64,000 nt of DNA from Phymatolithon calcareum. Taxonomy: Eukaryota; Rhodophyta; Florideophyceae; Hapalidiales. The stretch is taken from positions 682,001 to 746,000 of the forward strand of contig OZ345377.1 in the NCBI GenBank assembly GCA_977006965.1. Direction: 5' to 3'. This document shows, piece after piece, positions 41,595-51,102 of this stretch. Below the pieces are notes generated by a model. That model was not told the origin of the DNA. It saw only the letters and a list, made by a program, of their open reading frames with translations, and ran no database searches. The position numbers and the translations under genes were made by a program. Position 1 is the stretch's first letter; each line of letters opens with the position of its first letter.

Positions 41595-43763
41595 GGAGAA
41601 TGCAGGAAATTGCGTAATTTCGATATTTCGAAAAAAATAATACAGTCTAAGAACCAACCAATCCACCCAAAATATGTGACCAATAATGTAGCCTAGCTGC
41701 GATATCCAAAGTGACCCTCCATATGATGCGACACAAAGGATCTTTCAATTGTTACTCCCAGATCTGAACGCGCCGTAGTAGTTATGATTTCTTTTCGTGT
41801 GTTACGGAAAAAAACGGCTGCTGGGAAAAACGCCAAGCGAAACTTTCGGCATTGACAACTGGCAAGAAACAGCGGAAAAAAGTTTCGCTTTCCTGTTTTT
41901 GTAGAGCCATAACTTTGCATAAAGAGAGTCGCAATGCATTCAGTCTTCGCGAAACTTTACTCTCTAGTGTTGGAACTACAAAGTTTCGCAAACAAAATTC
42001 TAAAATGTGCGCTCCTTGCCGGCAAAAGTTGCAAGCGAAAGTCGAAAGTTTCGCCTAAAACGCGAAAGTTTCGATATCTGGAGGCAAGTTTCGTCAGGAA
42101 TGCGTTGGGCTTTCTTGAATTTTTTCATATGTTTCGACAGAACTCATTGAGGACTACCAAGTTTCGCGAGAAAATGATTAAAATGGTAAGTTTTTCAATT
42201 AAATATGTCCAATTAAAGTCCGGTGCTCGCCGAAAGTTTCGATTCCGGCACATGTCGTGCCACGTGTTCTTTTTTTGCCAAGCGAAACTTTCGCTTGGCA
42301 AATTTTGTTCTGGGGGGTGCGGGAAATATCGAAATTATTAAAAAAAGGGAAATCATCCCAGCTCCAATCCGAAAGAATGAAACTACACAATCACATATAG
42401 CCAGAATTCATTCCGAGAGTGTACTGTATGAAACTACTCGCCGCTTGGTAATTACCCTTGTATCATACTCTCTAAAATAAAGCAGCCCTCGAAACTGTGA
42501 CACTGTAAGAGATAATTAGATCCATTGGACTGTAGTTTGATGAAATGCCCCGTGGCAATCAGGACTTCTGGCAGTGAAGTGCTGGAGTTTTCCATAAGTC
42601 TACTTTTCTTTGAAATTTTGAATACGTGTACCGCAGAGCTCACTGACGAGTTGCTTCCGAGTTACGTGCCCTGAGTTCCGTAACTCGTTTTACGGCCCCG
42701 AAACCTATGCGAAAGTTTCGCGAAAGTTATGGCATGTCTAATTTACGACTGGAGCAAACAGCAATCCTTGCGGAGCGAAAGTAATGAAATGGTCTACAGC
42801 TTTCTACTAATTTTTGCAAAAGTTAGTTACAAAGGTCGTTCAGAATCGAGTCATCCCAAAAAATATTTAAAAAATGTCCAAACTTGGTACGAAATCTCGA
42901 AGCAAGAGTTAGAAATTTCGCACTTTCGGCGAAAGTTTCGCACTTTTGGAGACCACTTTCGTCGATTCCGCAGATGTTTTTTGGCATTTTATTAGCAAAA
43001 CTACATCCTCTACTACAGGTAAACTCATATTGCGCTGACCAGAGATGAGGAATTCAAGCTCAGAACGAGCGTATGGCCTCTTTTGCTTAGACAAAAACTT
43101 TCGCTGCGAAACTTTTGGACTGCTAAAAGCTCTACAACAACTCTACATCATCACTAAACAAATCTGTAAAGCAGGAAGGTGCGCAGAGGTTACGGAATTT
43201 GGAGATGAGAAATCGTCGAAGTCTCTACGAACGTTTACGTATACTGTATATTTTTTCCTCTCTGTACAGTGTGTTCCGCACTCTGTACCACACTGTCAGT
43301 CCGACAGAGCATCCATGTCACCATTGCTCATAATTATTGGAAGCAATATGTACAGAACCTGTACGATATTATTGGTGCACTTTCTCCGCAAAGGGAAGCA
43401 ATTGGTTGCAGAATTGTATTCTTTTAAAAACAAAGTGGACGGGAGTCGAAACCAAAATCTATCATGTGCTTTTCTTTCTCCGGATTTTAGAAAATCTTTA
43501 ATTTTATTGATATTAGAAATATTCCTTTTTTCGAAATTTCCCGCATCCCCCTGTAACTTACTGTTTCATATAGTTGTGTCGTATGTGAGAAGCCGAAAAA
43601 CAATTGAAAAACTATATATTATGCATCATAGTGAATGATACTTTTATAGATAATTATAGGTGTCCTATTGGTCACATGTTTCTTCTGCTTGGGGATTAGT
43701 TAGTTCCCAGAATATGCAAGGTTTCGCCGAAATATCGAAATTACGGAATTTCCTGCATTCTCC
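41595..43763. mobile_element. Non-autonomous DNA transposon with 36-bp terminal inverted repeats
   Basis: Left end 41595-41630 (ggagaatgcaggaaattgcg...) and right end 43728-43763 match as reverse complements at 35 of 36 positions. The 2.17-kb interior has no transposase-like frame and is AT-rich. It contains about fifteen scattered copies of a motif related to GCGAAAGTTTCGC, for example 42043-42055, 42061-42073, 42709-42728 and a 25-bp palindrome at 42276-42300. Such sub-terminal motif arrays are typical transposase-binding sites in MITEs and related elements. Flanking target duplications were not found. It separates block C from block B. Confidence 0.75.
42312..43551. repeat. Inner inverted-repeat pair nested in the TIR element
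   Basis: ggggggtgcgggaaatatcg at 42312-42331 pairs with the reverse complement at 43531-43551 with about two mismatches. Its sequence (TGCGGGAAAT..TCGAAA) resembles the outer repeat (TGCAGGAAATT..). This suggests one family of element inserted within another member, or a palindromic internal structure. Confidence 0.5.
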
Positions 43764-44427
43764 TGCTCAAAGTTGGCAACAAGCAGAAAAAGATTTATTT
43801 CGACACCACCGAAGCTGCAGCGTGAGCTTGAGTCAAGCTGACGACGAGGCAAATGCATTCCTCAAGTCCCGCACAATGCGGCACCAAGGCAAGATGCAGA
43901 TGGCGGTGTTCGAAACCCATTTCTTGACGCAGGGGTCCAAGAAACTGTACCAAGAACCGAAACGACTCCGTTACAATCATCGATTCGCTCCATCACACCG
44001 TTGATGGCATCTGCTGTGTGAGTCTTTGCGGAGAGTCTTTAGTCGATGTATTCAAACTTTATGGGCGAACTCTAGCTTCGTGCAGTTGAATACGCTCGGC
44101 GAGCTTGAAAAAGCGCCTCTAATATCCTGGTCTCTTCGTGCGCGACAACGGCACCTACATGAGCGCCGAATCAGCGTCCTGGCAATTTGTAACTCCTTCC
44201 TTTCATTACAGTTGGTCTCGCGCGGCGCTCTCGTCAATATCAAGGCTATGAGTTCCTGATTGCTGAGTAGTCGCCGCAAGCAAGCGGTTCCCAGGTTGGA
44301 TGCGAATAATTCCCCATTCATTCGATGTGTTGGTCAATCTAGGCTCTCATTGAGCTCATGTATTACATCTGGGCGAAGTTGCCCTCCATGTAAGATGGCT
44401 CCCGTGCCGAAAACAGAGAGCAACTCT
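43764..44427. other. Region without recognised gene
   Basis: Only short frames on both strands, none familiar. It ends at the sharp left limit of block B (44428). Confidence 0.4.
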
Positions 44428-44565
44428 CGGGGCAATTTGGTGGTGCCAATTCGCAATGAGCGGACGGGCGCTCATGAAACGAAAAATGTGCCAAAGTTCC
44501 TCCTCGTTGAGTTTTTCCAGATAGGAGCCGTTGCTCTTTGGCCCTTCCCATGCGTCTTTTTCCAT
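44428..44565 (-). pseudogene. Truncated 5' end of an F-box-like/LRR-like gene
   Basis: Begins at ATG 44563-44565 and encodes the first 46 residues of LRR-like gene 3 (KSNGSYLEKLNEEELWHIF...IAP) with a few changes. At 44428 homology ends abruptly and the frame continues into unrelated sequence. The 138 bp correspond exactly to 15232-15369. This is the broken edge of the segmental duplication. Confidence 0.85.
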
Positions 44566-45123
44566 TTTGTAAGTCGGCAGTGGAAGGAGAAGTCTGCAAT
44601 GACTGTCGCAACCTCTCTGCCGGGAAAGCGAGTGACATTTCTGTGTGAAAGGAGAAGCACAGATGCGAGGTGTCCCTAGGTTGGGGTTGAAAAGCAAAGG
44701 GAGGTGGACATAGAAACAAAGTGGTAGTCGAAATGATGGGTGCAAAGGCGAAGCGCTTTAGACAAGGCACACCGCCGAGAATGCTCAGTGCCTTCGATTT
44801 CCTTGTAGGCTTGGATGGTCTCAATGCGAAATTTGGAGAAACAGAGAAGTGTGGTGCGCAAGAGATTACATGGCGTCCAAAGCGAGCACTTGCTGTTTTC
44901 TTCAGTGTTGCGACCAAACATGGAGTCCTGGAGCCATGCAATGTGGCGTTTTCCCAAAACGGCATGCATGTTTTTGGAACGCCTCATATACTCAAAATTC
45001 CGAATACACTGCGAAATCGATGTAGCCTACGACAAATTGTGAGAATTGCTACAGCCTACGCTACTTTTCAAACTCTATGTAGGATTAAATTCTCATTAAT
45101 GTTCAATAGACTTGAAGACCATC

Positions 45124-46255
45124 ACTGGTTCTACATGCCCCTGCAGTCAATGGATGCTCCATACTGCGGCGAGCTGGGCAAAGAAATTATCATCCAGTTT
45201 TGTCATCGAACTGATGCGATCATGTGCCTTCCTGCTCAACACGCAGAGGTTCTCAATGCCCCAAAAATATGATGATCCCTGAGCCCGAGATGAGCATTTT
45301 GTGGTGATGGCGCTTTACGATTCGATAACAAAGTTCTACTCCTAGCTAGCAGTCTTGCGACTGGTTAATTTATGTTGTAGGACCCCACCAACCAGAATAT
45401 GATATGATAGGTTACTGCAGAATTGGTCTCTCGGGACGGGGCTTCCGTACTCCAATTCAACAACCAGGAAGAGGTACAAAGAAAGACCACGACTGCCATT
45501 TCATAACGCATAATATGTCTGTCAGTCATTTTCTTAATGTGCAACTGGTTAAAACCAGTGAAGGAGTTGTGCATGGATTACTAATGGTCACAATTAGCGT
45601 TCACTGACGCATTTCAGACTGTACCCTCACGTTCATTGTCGCGAAGGGAGAGCTCTGCAAAGCTGCTCGCAATGAGTATCTCGCCTCGACACTTGCCCGA
45701 CGAATACACCCAGAATTTAGCTTGTGTTCCACCGAAGATTAGACACCTTGAAAATTTCGGTGAACTTGCCTTTTAGCATCACAGCGCACATCGACACCGC
45801 GTACGGCCACCTAGATCAGCGCGACGCACTTAATGTTCGGGCAGATCTTGACAACGGGGTAAATTACGGTAGCACGCAAAGCGATGGAAACGAGTACTGT
45901 AGGCAGTTGGTTGAGCAGGTGAAACAGTAGGGTCTCAGATGTGGTGCGCGAGCGACGGCATAAATGATGCTTACAACCGAGGCAGCCGGCCTTTTGCACA
46001 AAAGTAGCAAGTGGGTCACACACTCACAGACGCATCACGGCTGTAGGATCATACGCTTCTTGCGGCCCTACCGCAATGTGGAGAAGAAGGTCATAGTTGA
46101 AGTGCGGTCAAAATTTCGTTTGGGCGAGGCGCGCATCACAAGGCGCGAAAGAGAAAGAGAGAAATGTAGATTCAAGAAAGGAGTCGCCAACCCTGCGTGC
46201 AAAGTCCACTTTATGGACTGATTCGATAACCTTGAACAACTTTCTTCTAAATAGC
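45124..46255. repeat. Direct repeat R1, copy c
   Basis: Counterpart of R1a in block B, starting actggttctacatgcccctg and ending near 46255. It lacks the extra 17-bp tandem unit of R1a. No coding content is supported. Confidence 0.75.
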
Positions 46256-46508
46256 CCACCCTCTCTATCGACGTGCGGCGGAGGTGGACGCGTTGCCAGA
46301 CATGGGCGCAATGTGCAGGCGCGTATAAGACACGTGGTAGGGGAACATTAACGACGTTGTCCGCGTCATATAAATAATTTAACTAGCTTTTTGTGTGTTC
46401 AGTAGTAAATAGCGCCAAGTACATTCATTGTGGTGCACAATCGGAATTTGCTCGAATTTTTCAGTGCATTGCTGGACAGGAGGTGGTGCCCTGAGGTGTG
46501 CTGGAATC

Positions 46509-46684
46509 AGGGGAACATTCCCCTGGTCGTGCCAGGTTGATGACGCAATGAGACAACTCTCCAAGAAGCCCAAAGTCTCATGAGCCAAGGGAAAGCGAAT
46601 CCATGGATAATCCATCGACTGAGATGCGGGATGTGCTCATATGCAAGGCGTACTACTGCGACCAGGGAGAATCAAATCTAAAAC
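46509..46684. other. 176-bp insertion in the 5' region of NB-ARC copy B
   Basis: Copy A reads ctggaatc|gcgcgg continuously at the corresponding place; copy B has 176 extra bases between these halves. The insert opens with a small hairpin (aggggaa-ca-ttcccct) and ends in an A-rich stretch (aaatctaaaac). No clear target duplication is seen. It may be a short MITE, a SINE-like RNA-derived piece, or a fragment copied during repair. Confidence 0.6.
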
Positions 46685-46748
46685 GCGCGGATCTTGCGCT
46701 TTCCTATGACCTTATGTCCTTGAAGAAGAAGAGCTCTCACCGCCGCCT

Positions 46749-49298
46749 TTGACGTTCGAGCAATTTCGGAATGGACTCCGCTTCAAATTGGACAAACCCA
46801 AATTCAACGTTTCGACTGCAACGGAACATACCATCGCCGCTATCCGTAGGCAAAACTCAAACCTTTCAGAACTTTGTGCATCACATGCTCTACTTGTTTC
46901 AAGACTTGCAAAGTCGCACAATCCGCTATCGCCCCGGTCACGCGAAATAGTCATTATTTTTGATGACGCTGAGTCTTGCAATCGTTGGTATTCGGCCATT
47001 GAAAGCCGCATGGCTTCGCGTGAAGTTCGCATCAATGATACGCTAGCTAAATTGTCCACATCTGCAGGAAATCTTGGCAGTGCATTTTCCAATGTTTCGT
47101 CCGCAGCACAAGGTGTGGCGGCAGTCGCCGGCACGGCTGATAAGCTGGCTTCCACGCTAGGTGGCGTGGCGATTGTGGGACCAGCACTCAGTGGTGTAGC
47201 ATTACTGCTTTCCGTTGTTGACAGGGGATTGAAAACGAAGGAAGGGCGGGAAAAGCTACCGAATTTGCGATCTCGTTTGTTGGAAATTTCCAAACGTCTG
47301 GACTATGCTCGAAAAGTTTTGCTTGCTGCGATCGAACCTGACGGCCAAAATGAGCAAATGCAAGAGATTATGAAAAAGGTGTTGACGCTGTTTGAGGATT
47401 GTTCAGATGTTATGGGTCGCGTTGAGCGACAGTTCATGAAAAGCACGTGGAAACAATTTTTCTCTGTTGACAAATTGAAATCCGTCGAAGAGGATCTTGT
47501 TAAGCTTGAGAACAAACTGGACCTAACACATATTATTCATCTTGTTGGCAAAAGCAAGCAGCTTGAAGAACGATTGAAAAATGTGGAAAACCGGTTAAGT
47601 GCTTTGGAAGATGGGCTTGAAAGTGATTCGTTTGTTGAAAACTATGCGAGTGTTCCGGATATACCAACTGGTGTTTTTCGTGATGCAGTAGTCAGCTATG
47701 ACGAATTGAAAGAGTCGCTGACGGTTCGGTTCCCAGAAGGTCGCAAGCGTTTCGTGGCAATATGGGGAATGGGCGGTACTGGAAAGTCTATGGCTTGCGT
47801 GATACTGGCGAACGACGAAGAGATCAGAAAATGTTTTTGTGACGGGATACATTTCGTCAAGGTGGGCTGTGATTTGAGCGAAGAAAAGGTACTGGAGAAG
47901 GTGGCGGATGTTATAGAGAATTCTGGAGGAAAGAAAGTTGCGCAAGGCATTCGGAAGGTATTGAAGGCGGGGGATTTGAAAGGCGGTGTTCTGGTTGACG
48001 AAGTGATGCGGCTCGCAAGAAATTGGATGGAAGGGAAAAAGGTGGTGATCGCTGCAGACAACGTGTGGGAATTAGGCATCGTGGAAATTCTCGCGCAACT
48101 GGCTGTTGCAGCGGAATCTGGTTTTCTATTTACTACGAGAAGTGTTGAAGTGGCTGGGTTTGCCACAGAGAACGCTCAGTTTGAGTTCACAGCATTTGAT
48201 ACCCCTGGTGGGAGAAGGACCGCGATACTCGTTTTTGACAGTCATCTTCGCTCATCAGTCAGTTACGGTTCACGGGAATACCGTCATGATATTCGGGACA
48301 AGTTGCTTGAGAAAGTTTCGGGTTTGCCTTTAGCAATTGCAAGCGCCGCAAAGCTTGTAGCAGTTTGTGCATGGATTGACGTGGTAAGTGAAGTTGAAAA
48401 GTTTCTCCAAGAAGAGGATCCCCACCCAAAACCACCAGGGAATCATCCTGAACTACACGCTATTATGACAACCGGCCTCAGTTTTCTCGACAATCCTGAG
48501 AAATCAGCGGCGCGGCAGTCGGTGCGCATTTCGGATGAGGACTTTGCGGAGTTACAAAGCAAGCACGGCACCCAGTGTTTCCGTGTCATGTACCTTGCGC
48601 TGGTTTTAATGTCGAAAGAAAAGCCTTCTGCCCCCATCAACGGTATTCTTTCTCGGTTGTGGGGACTACCTAATGCACTTACGCGCAAAGTTGCTCGAGC
48701 CATGGCTAGTATATCACTGGCCACTGTTTCTGTTGAAGAGAAAGCTGCTCAGTTGATACTTCATGATTTGCAGTACCAATACTGTGAATCGGTATGCCGG
48801 CGACATGGAGAGAAACCTGCGTGGAAGATTAGATCGGAGTTTCTGTCTACGTTTTGCAAGTCTGGCGAAGATATCGGCGACATTGATTGGGTGGAGCTAA
48901 CTCTAGGGCCGGTATTCAGAAGCAGAGGTCCGGTAGAATGTTTAAACAACAATATTCGTCGAGTGAGTGTATCGTTGGAGCCCGTCTATTGTTTTTTGGC
49001 AGCGCATCTGGATTCGATTCTCCGGTCTATTGCGCGCGACAGTGCGTGCAACCCTCGCGTTGCTGCGATGGCATCGACAACGGCGAATAGCACTTCAATA
49101 AATTTATACGAGCGGTTCAGAACTGTCGGCGGTATTTTTTCCGCATCGGAGAGAGGAGCTAATTGTACCAAAATAGGGAAATGGCTATTCGTCTTTGCGC
49201 TGATGTTCTCCTACTTTTGCATAATACCTTCTTATCTCGAATCCGCTAGGTGCCGGAACTTCAGAACTTTAGTGAACGCAATAAAACTGTGTCGGTAA
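46749..49298 (+). CDS. NB-ARC (STAND) protein without sensor domain, copy B
   Basis: The frame is open from about 46690. It reads at TTG 46749 as an 849-codon frame and has its first ATG at 47010, which gives the same 762-residue product as the ATG at 17773 in copy A. From 46749 on, it differs from copy A by one amino acid by eye (N to S in FMKNTWKQ). All NB-ARC motifs (GMGGTGKS, GLPLA, ILHDL) are kept. Upstream, a 176-bp insertion, a one-base loss (cttatg for ctttatg) and an in-frame deletion of roughly 80 bp break the longer N-terminus. The longer N-terminus cannot therefore be made from this copy without splicing. Either the short form is the true product or this copy is damaged. Confidence 0.8.
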   Translation: MTFEQFRNGLRFKLDKPKFNVSTATEHTIAAIRRQNSNLSELCASHALLVSRLAKSHNPLSPRSREIVIIFDDAESCNRWYSAIESRMASREVRINDTLAKLSTSAGNLGSAFSNVSSAAQGVAAVAGTADKLASTLGGVAIVGPALSGVALLLSVVDRGLKTKEGREKLPNLRSRLLEISKRLDYARKVLLAAIEPDGQNEQMQEIMKKVLTLFEDCSDVMGRVERQFMKSTWKQFFSVDKLKSVEEDLVKLENKLDLTHIIHLVGKSKQLEERLKNVENRLSALEDGLESDSFVENYASVPDIPTGVFRDAVVSYDELKESLTVRFPEGRKRFVAIWGMGGTGKSMACVILANDEEIRKCFCDGIHFVKVGCDLSEEKVLEKVADVIENSGGKKVAQGIRKVLKAGDLKGGVLVDEVMRLARNWMEGKKVVIAADNVWELGIVEILAQLAVAAESGFLFTTRSVEVAGFATENAQFEFTAFDTPGGRRTAILVFDSHLRSSVSYGSREYRHDIRDKLLEKVSGLPLAIASAAKLVAVCAWIDVVSEVEKFLQEEDPHPKPPGNHPELHAIMTTGLSFLDNPEKSAARQSVRISDEDFAELQSKHGTQCFRVMYLALVLMSKEKPSAPINGILSRLWGLPNALTRKVARAMASISLATVSVEEKAAQLILHDLQYQYCESVCRRHGEKPAWKIRSEFLSTFCKSGEDIGDIDWVELTLGPVFRSRGPVECLNNNIRRVSVSLEPVYCFLAAHLDSILRSIARDSACNPRVAAMASTTANSTSINLYERFRTVGGIFSASERGANCTKIGKWLFVFALMFSYFCIIPSYLESARCRNFRTLVNAIKLCR

Positions 49299-49577
49299 TA
49301 TGTGGTCAGCGTGTGAAGCCCTCGAGGAAATCGCATCCTATAATGCTGCCGGGCCTGACCCAGTGCATCTGAGGAGCTCCATCCAGAGTTCGACCTGGTC
49401 AAACCCTGGACTTCCGCTTCCCTGAACTAAACTACAAGAGCGCAAAGGGGATGGGAGGGTGGGAGAAACAAAAGAAACGATTTCTCGATGCGGTCGAGCG
49501 GACGGAGGCAGATGTTGCACCGTTGCACTTTGGTTTCTTGCTGTTGAGATGCGTGCGCTCGCGGTTTGGCAGGTGCT

Positions 49578-49844
49578 ATGATCCTGAGCTCGATATCTTC
49601 CAATACATTTGATTTGGATTCAGTGTTGGTCGCCGCTGGACCGGCTCTTGTGGCGGTTACTGCGGGCTACGAGTTGGGTATGACAATATCCAGGACACTC
49701 GTTGAAACGGTTGGTCGTGCGGCCGAACGTTGCTGCGGTCAAACCGTATTTGACACGTTGTTCATTGTGTGCTTTTGCTTTTCGAGGCGTGGGACATTCG
49801 TCTTCGTCCCTGCTTCGTTCCTTGAAATTGTAATTTCCTTCTAG
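49578..49844 (+). CDS. Small hydrophobic ORF, doubtful, copy B
   Basis: Identical 88-codon frame to 20341-20607, within the nearly identical 4.6-kb tract, so its preservation is uninformative. No family recognised. Confidence 0.2.
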   Translation: MILSSISSNTFDLDSVLVAAGPALVAVTAGYELGMTISRTLVETVGRAAERCCGQTVFDTLFIVCFCFSRRGTFVFVPASFLEIVISF

Positions 49845-49972
49845 AATTGGATCTTCTCTGTGCGAAATTTAGACCAATAGAGCTGTGTGCCGCGCATGAG
49901 ATTTCATGGCGGCTACAAAGAACATTTGCTAATACCGTCAGTGTTACGACCAACCATCATGGCCCATCAGTG

Positions 49973-51097
49973 ACTGGTTCTACATGCCCCTGCGGTCAAT
50001 TGATGCTCCATAAAGCGGCGAGCTGGGCCAAGAAATTATCATCCAGTTTTGTCATCGAACGGATGCGCTAATGTCCCTTCCTGCTCAACATGCACAGGTT
50101 CTTAATGCAGAAATATGATGATCCCTGGGCCCGAGATGAGCATTTTGTGGTGATGGCGCTTTATGATTCGATAACAAAGTTCTACTCCTAGCTAGCAGTC
50201 TTGCGACTGGTTAATTTATGTTGTAGGACCCATTATGAAACCCCACCAGCCGGAATATGATATGATAGGTTATTGCAGTACAGTATTGGCCTCTCGGGAC
50301 AGTGATCCCTTGGAGCTTCCTTATTCCAATTCAACAACCAGGAAGAGGTACAGAGAAAAACCACTACCGCCTCTTCATAACGCATAATATGTCTGTCTGT
50401 CAGTCATTTTCTTAATGTGCAACTGATTAAAACCAGTGAAGAAGTTGTGCATGGATTACTAATGATCACAATTAGCGTTCGCTAAAGCATTTCAGACTAC
50501 CCTCACGTTCACTGTCGTGAAGGGAGAGCTCTGCAAAGTTTCTCGCAATGCGTATCTCGCCGCGGCACTTTTCCGACGAATACACCCAGAATTTAGCTTG
50601 TTTTCCACAGAGGATTAGACACCTTGAAAGTTTCGGTGTACTTGCATTTTAGCGTCACAGCGCACATCGACACCGCGTACGTCACCATAGATCAGCGCGT
50701 CGCACTTAATGTTCGGGCAGATCTTGACAACGGGGTAAATTACGGTAAAACGCAAAGCGATGGAAACGAGTACTGCAGGCAGTTGGTTGAGCAGGTGAAA
50801 AAGTAGAGTCTCAGACGTGGGATGCGAGCGACGGCATAAATGATGCTTACCAGCAAGGCAGTCGTCCTGTCCAACCAAAGTAGCAAGGTGGATGATACAC
50901 GTACAGACGCATCGGAGCTGCAGGATCATATGACTTTTGCGGGCCTGCCGCTACGCGGTGAAGAAGGTCATAGTTGAAGTGCGGTCAAAGACGCGAAAGA
51001 GAAAAATGTAGATTCAAGAAAGGTGTTGCCAACCCTGCGCACACAGTGCACTTTATCGACTGATTCGATAACCTTGAGCAACATTCTTTTGAATAGC
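49973..51097. repeat. Direct repeat R1, copy d
   Basis: Right-hand R1 of block B, essentially identical to R1b (20736-21860). With R1c it brackets the second NB-ARC gene. Confidence 0.75.
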
Positions 51098-51102
51098 ACG
51101 CA

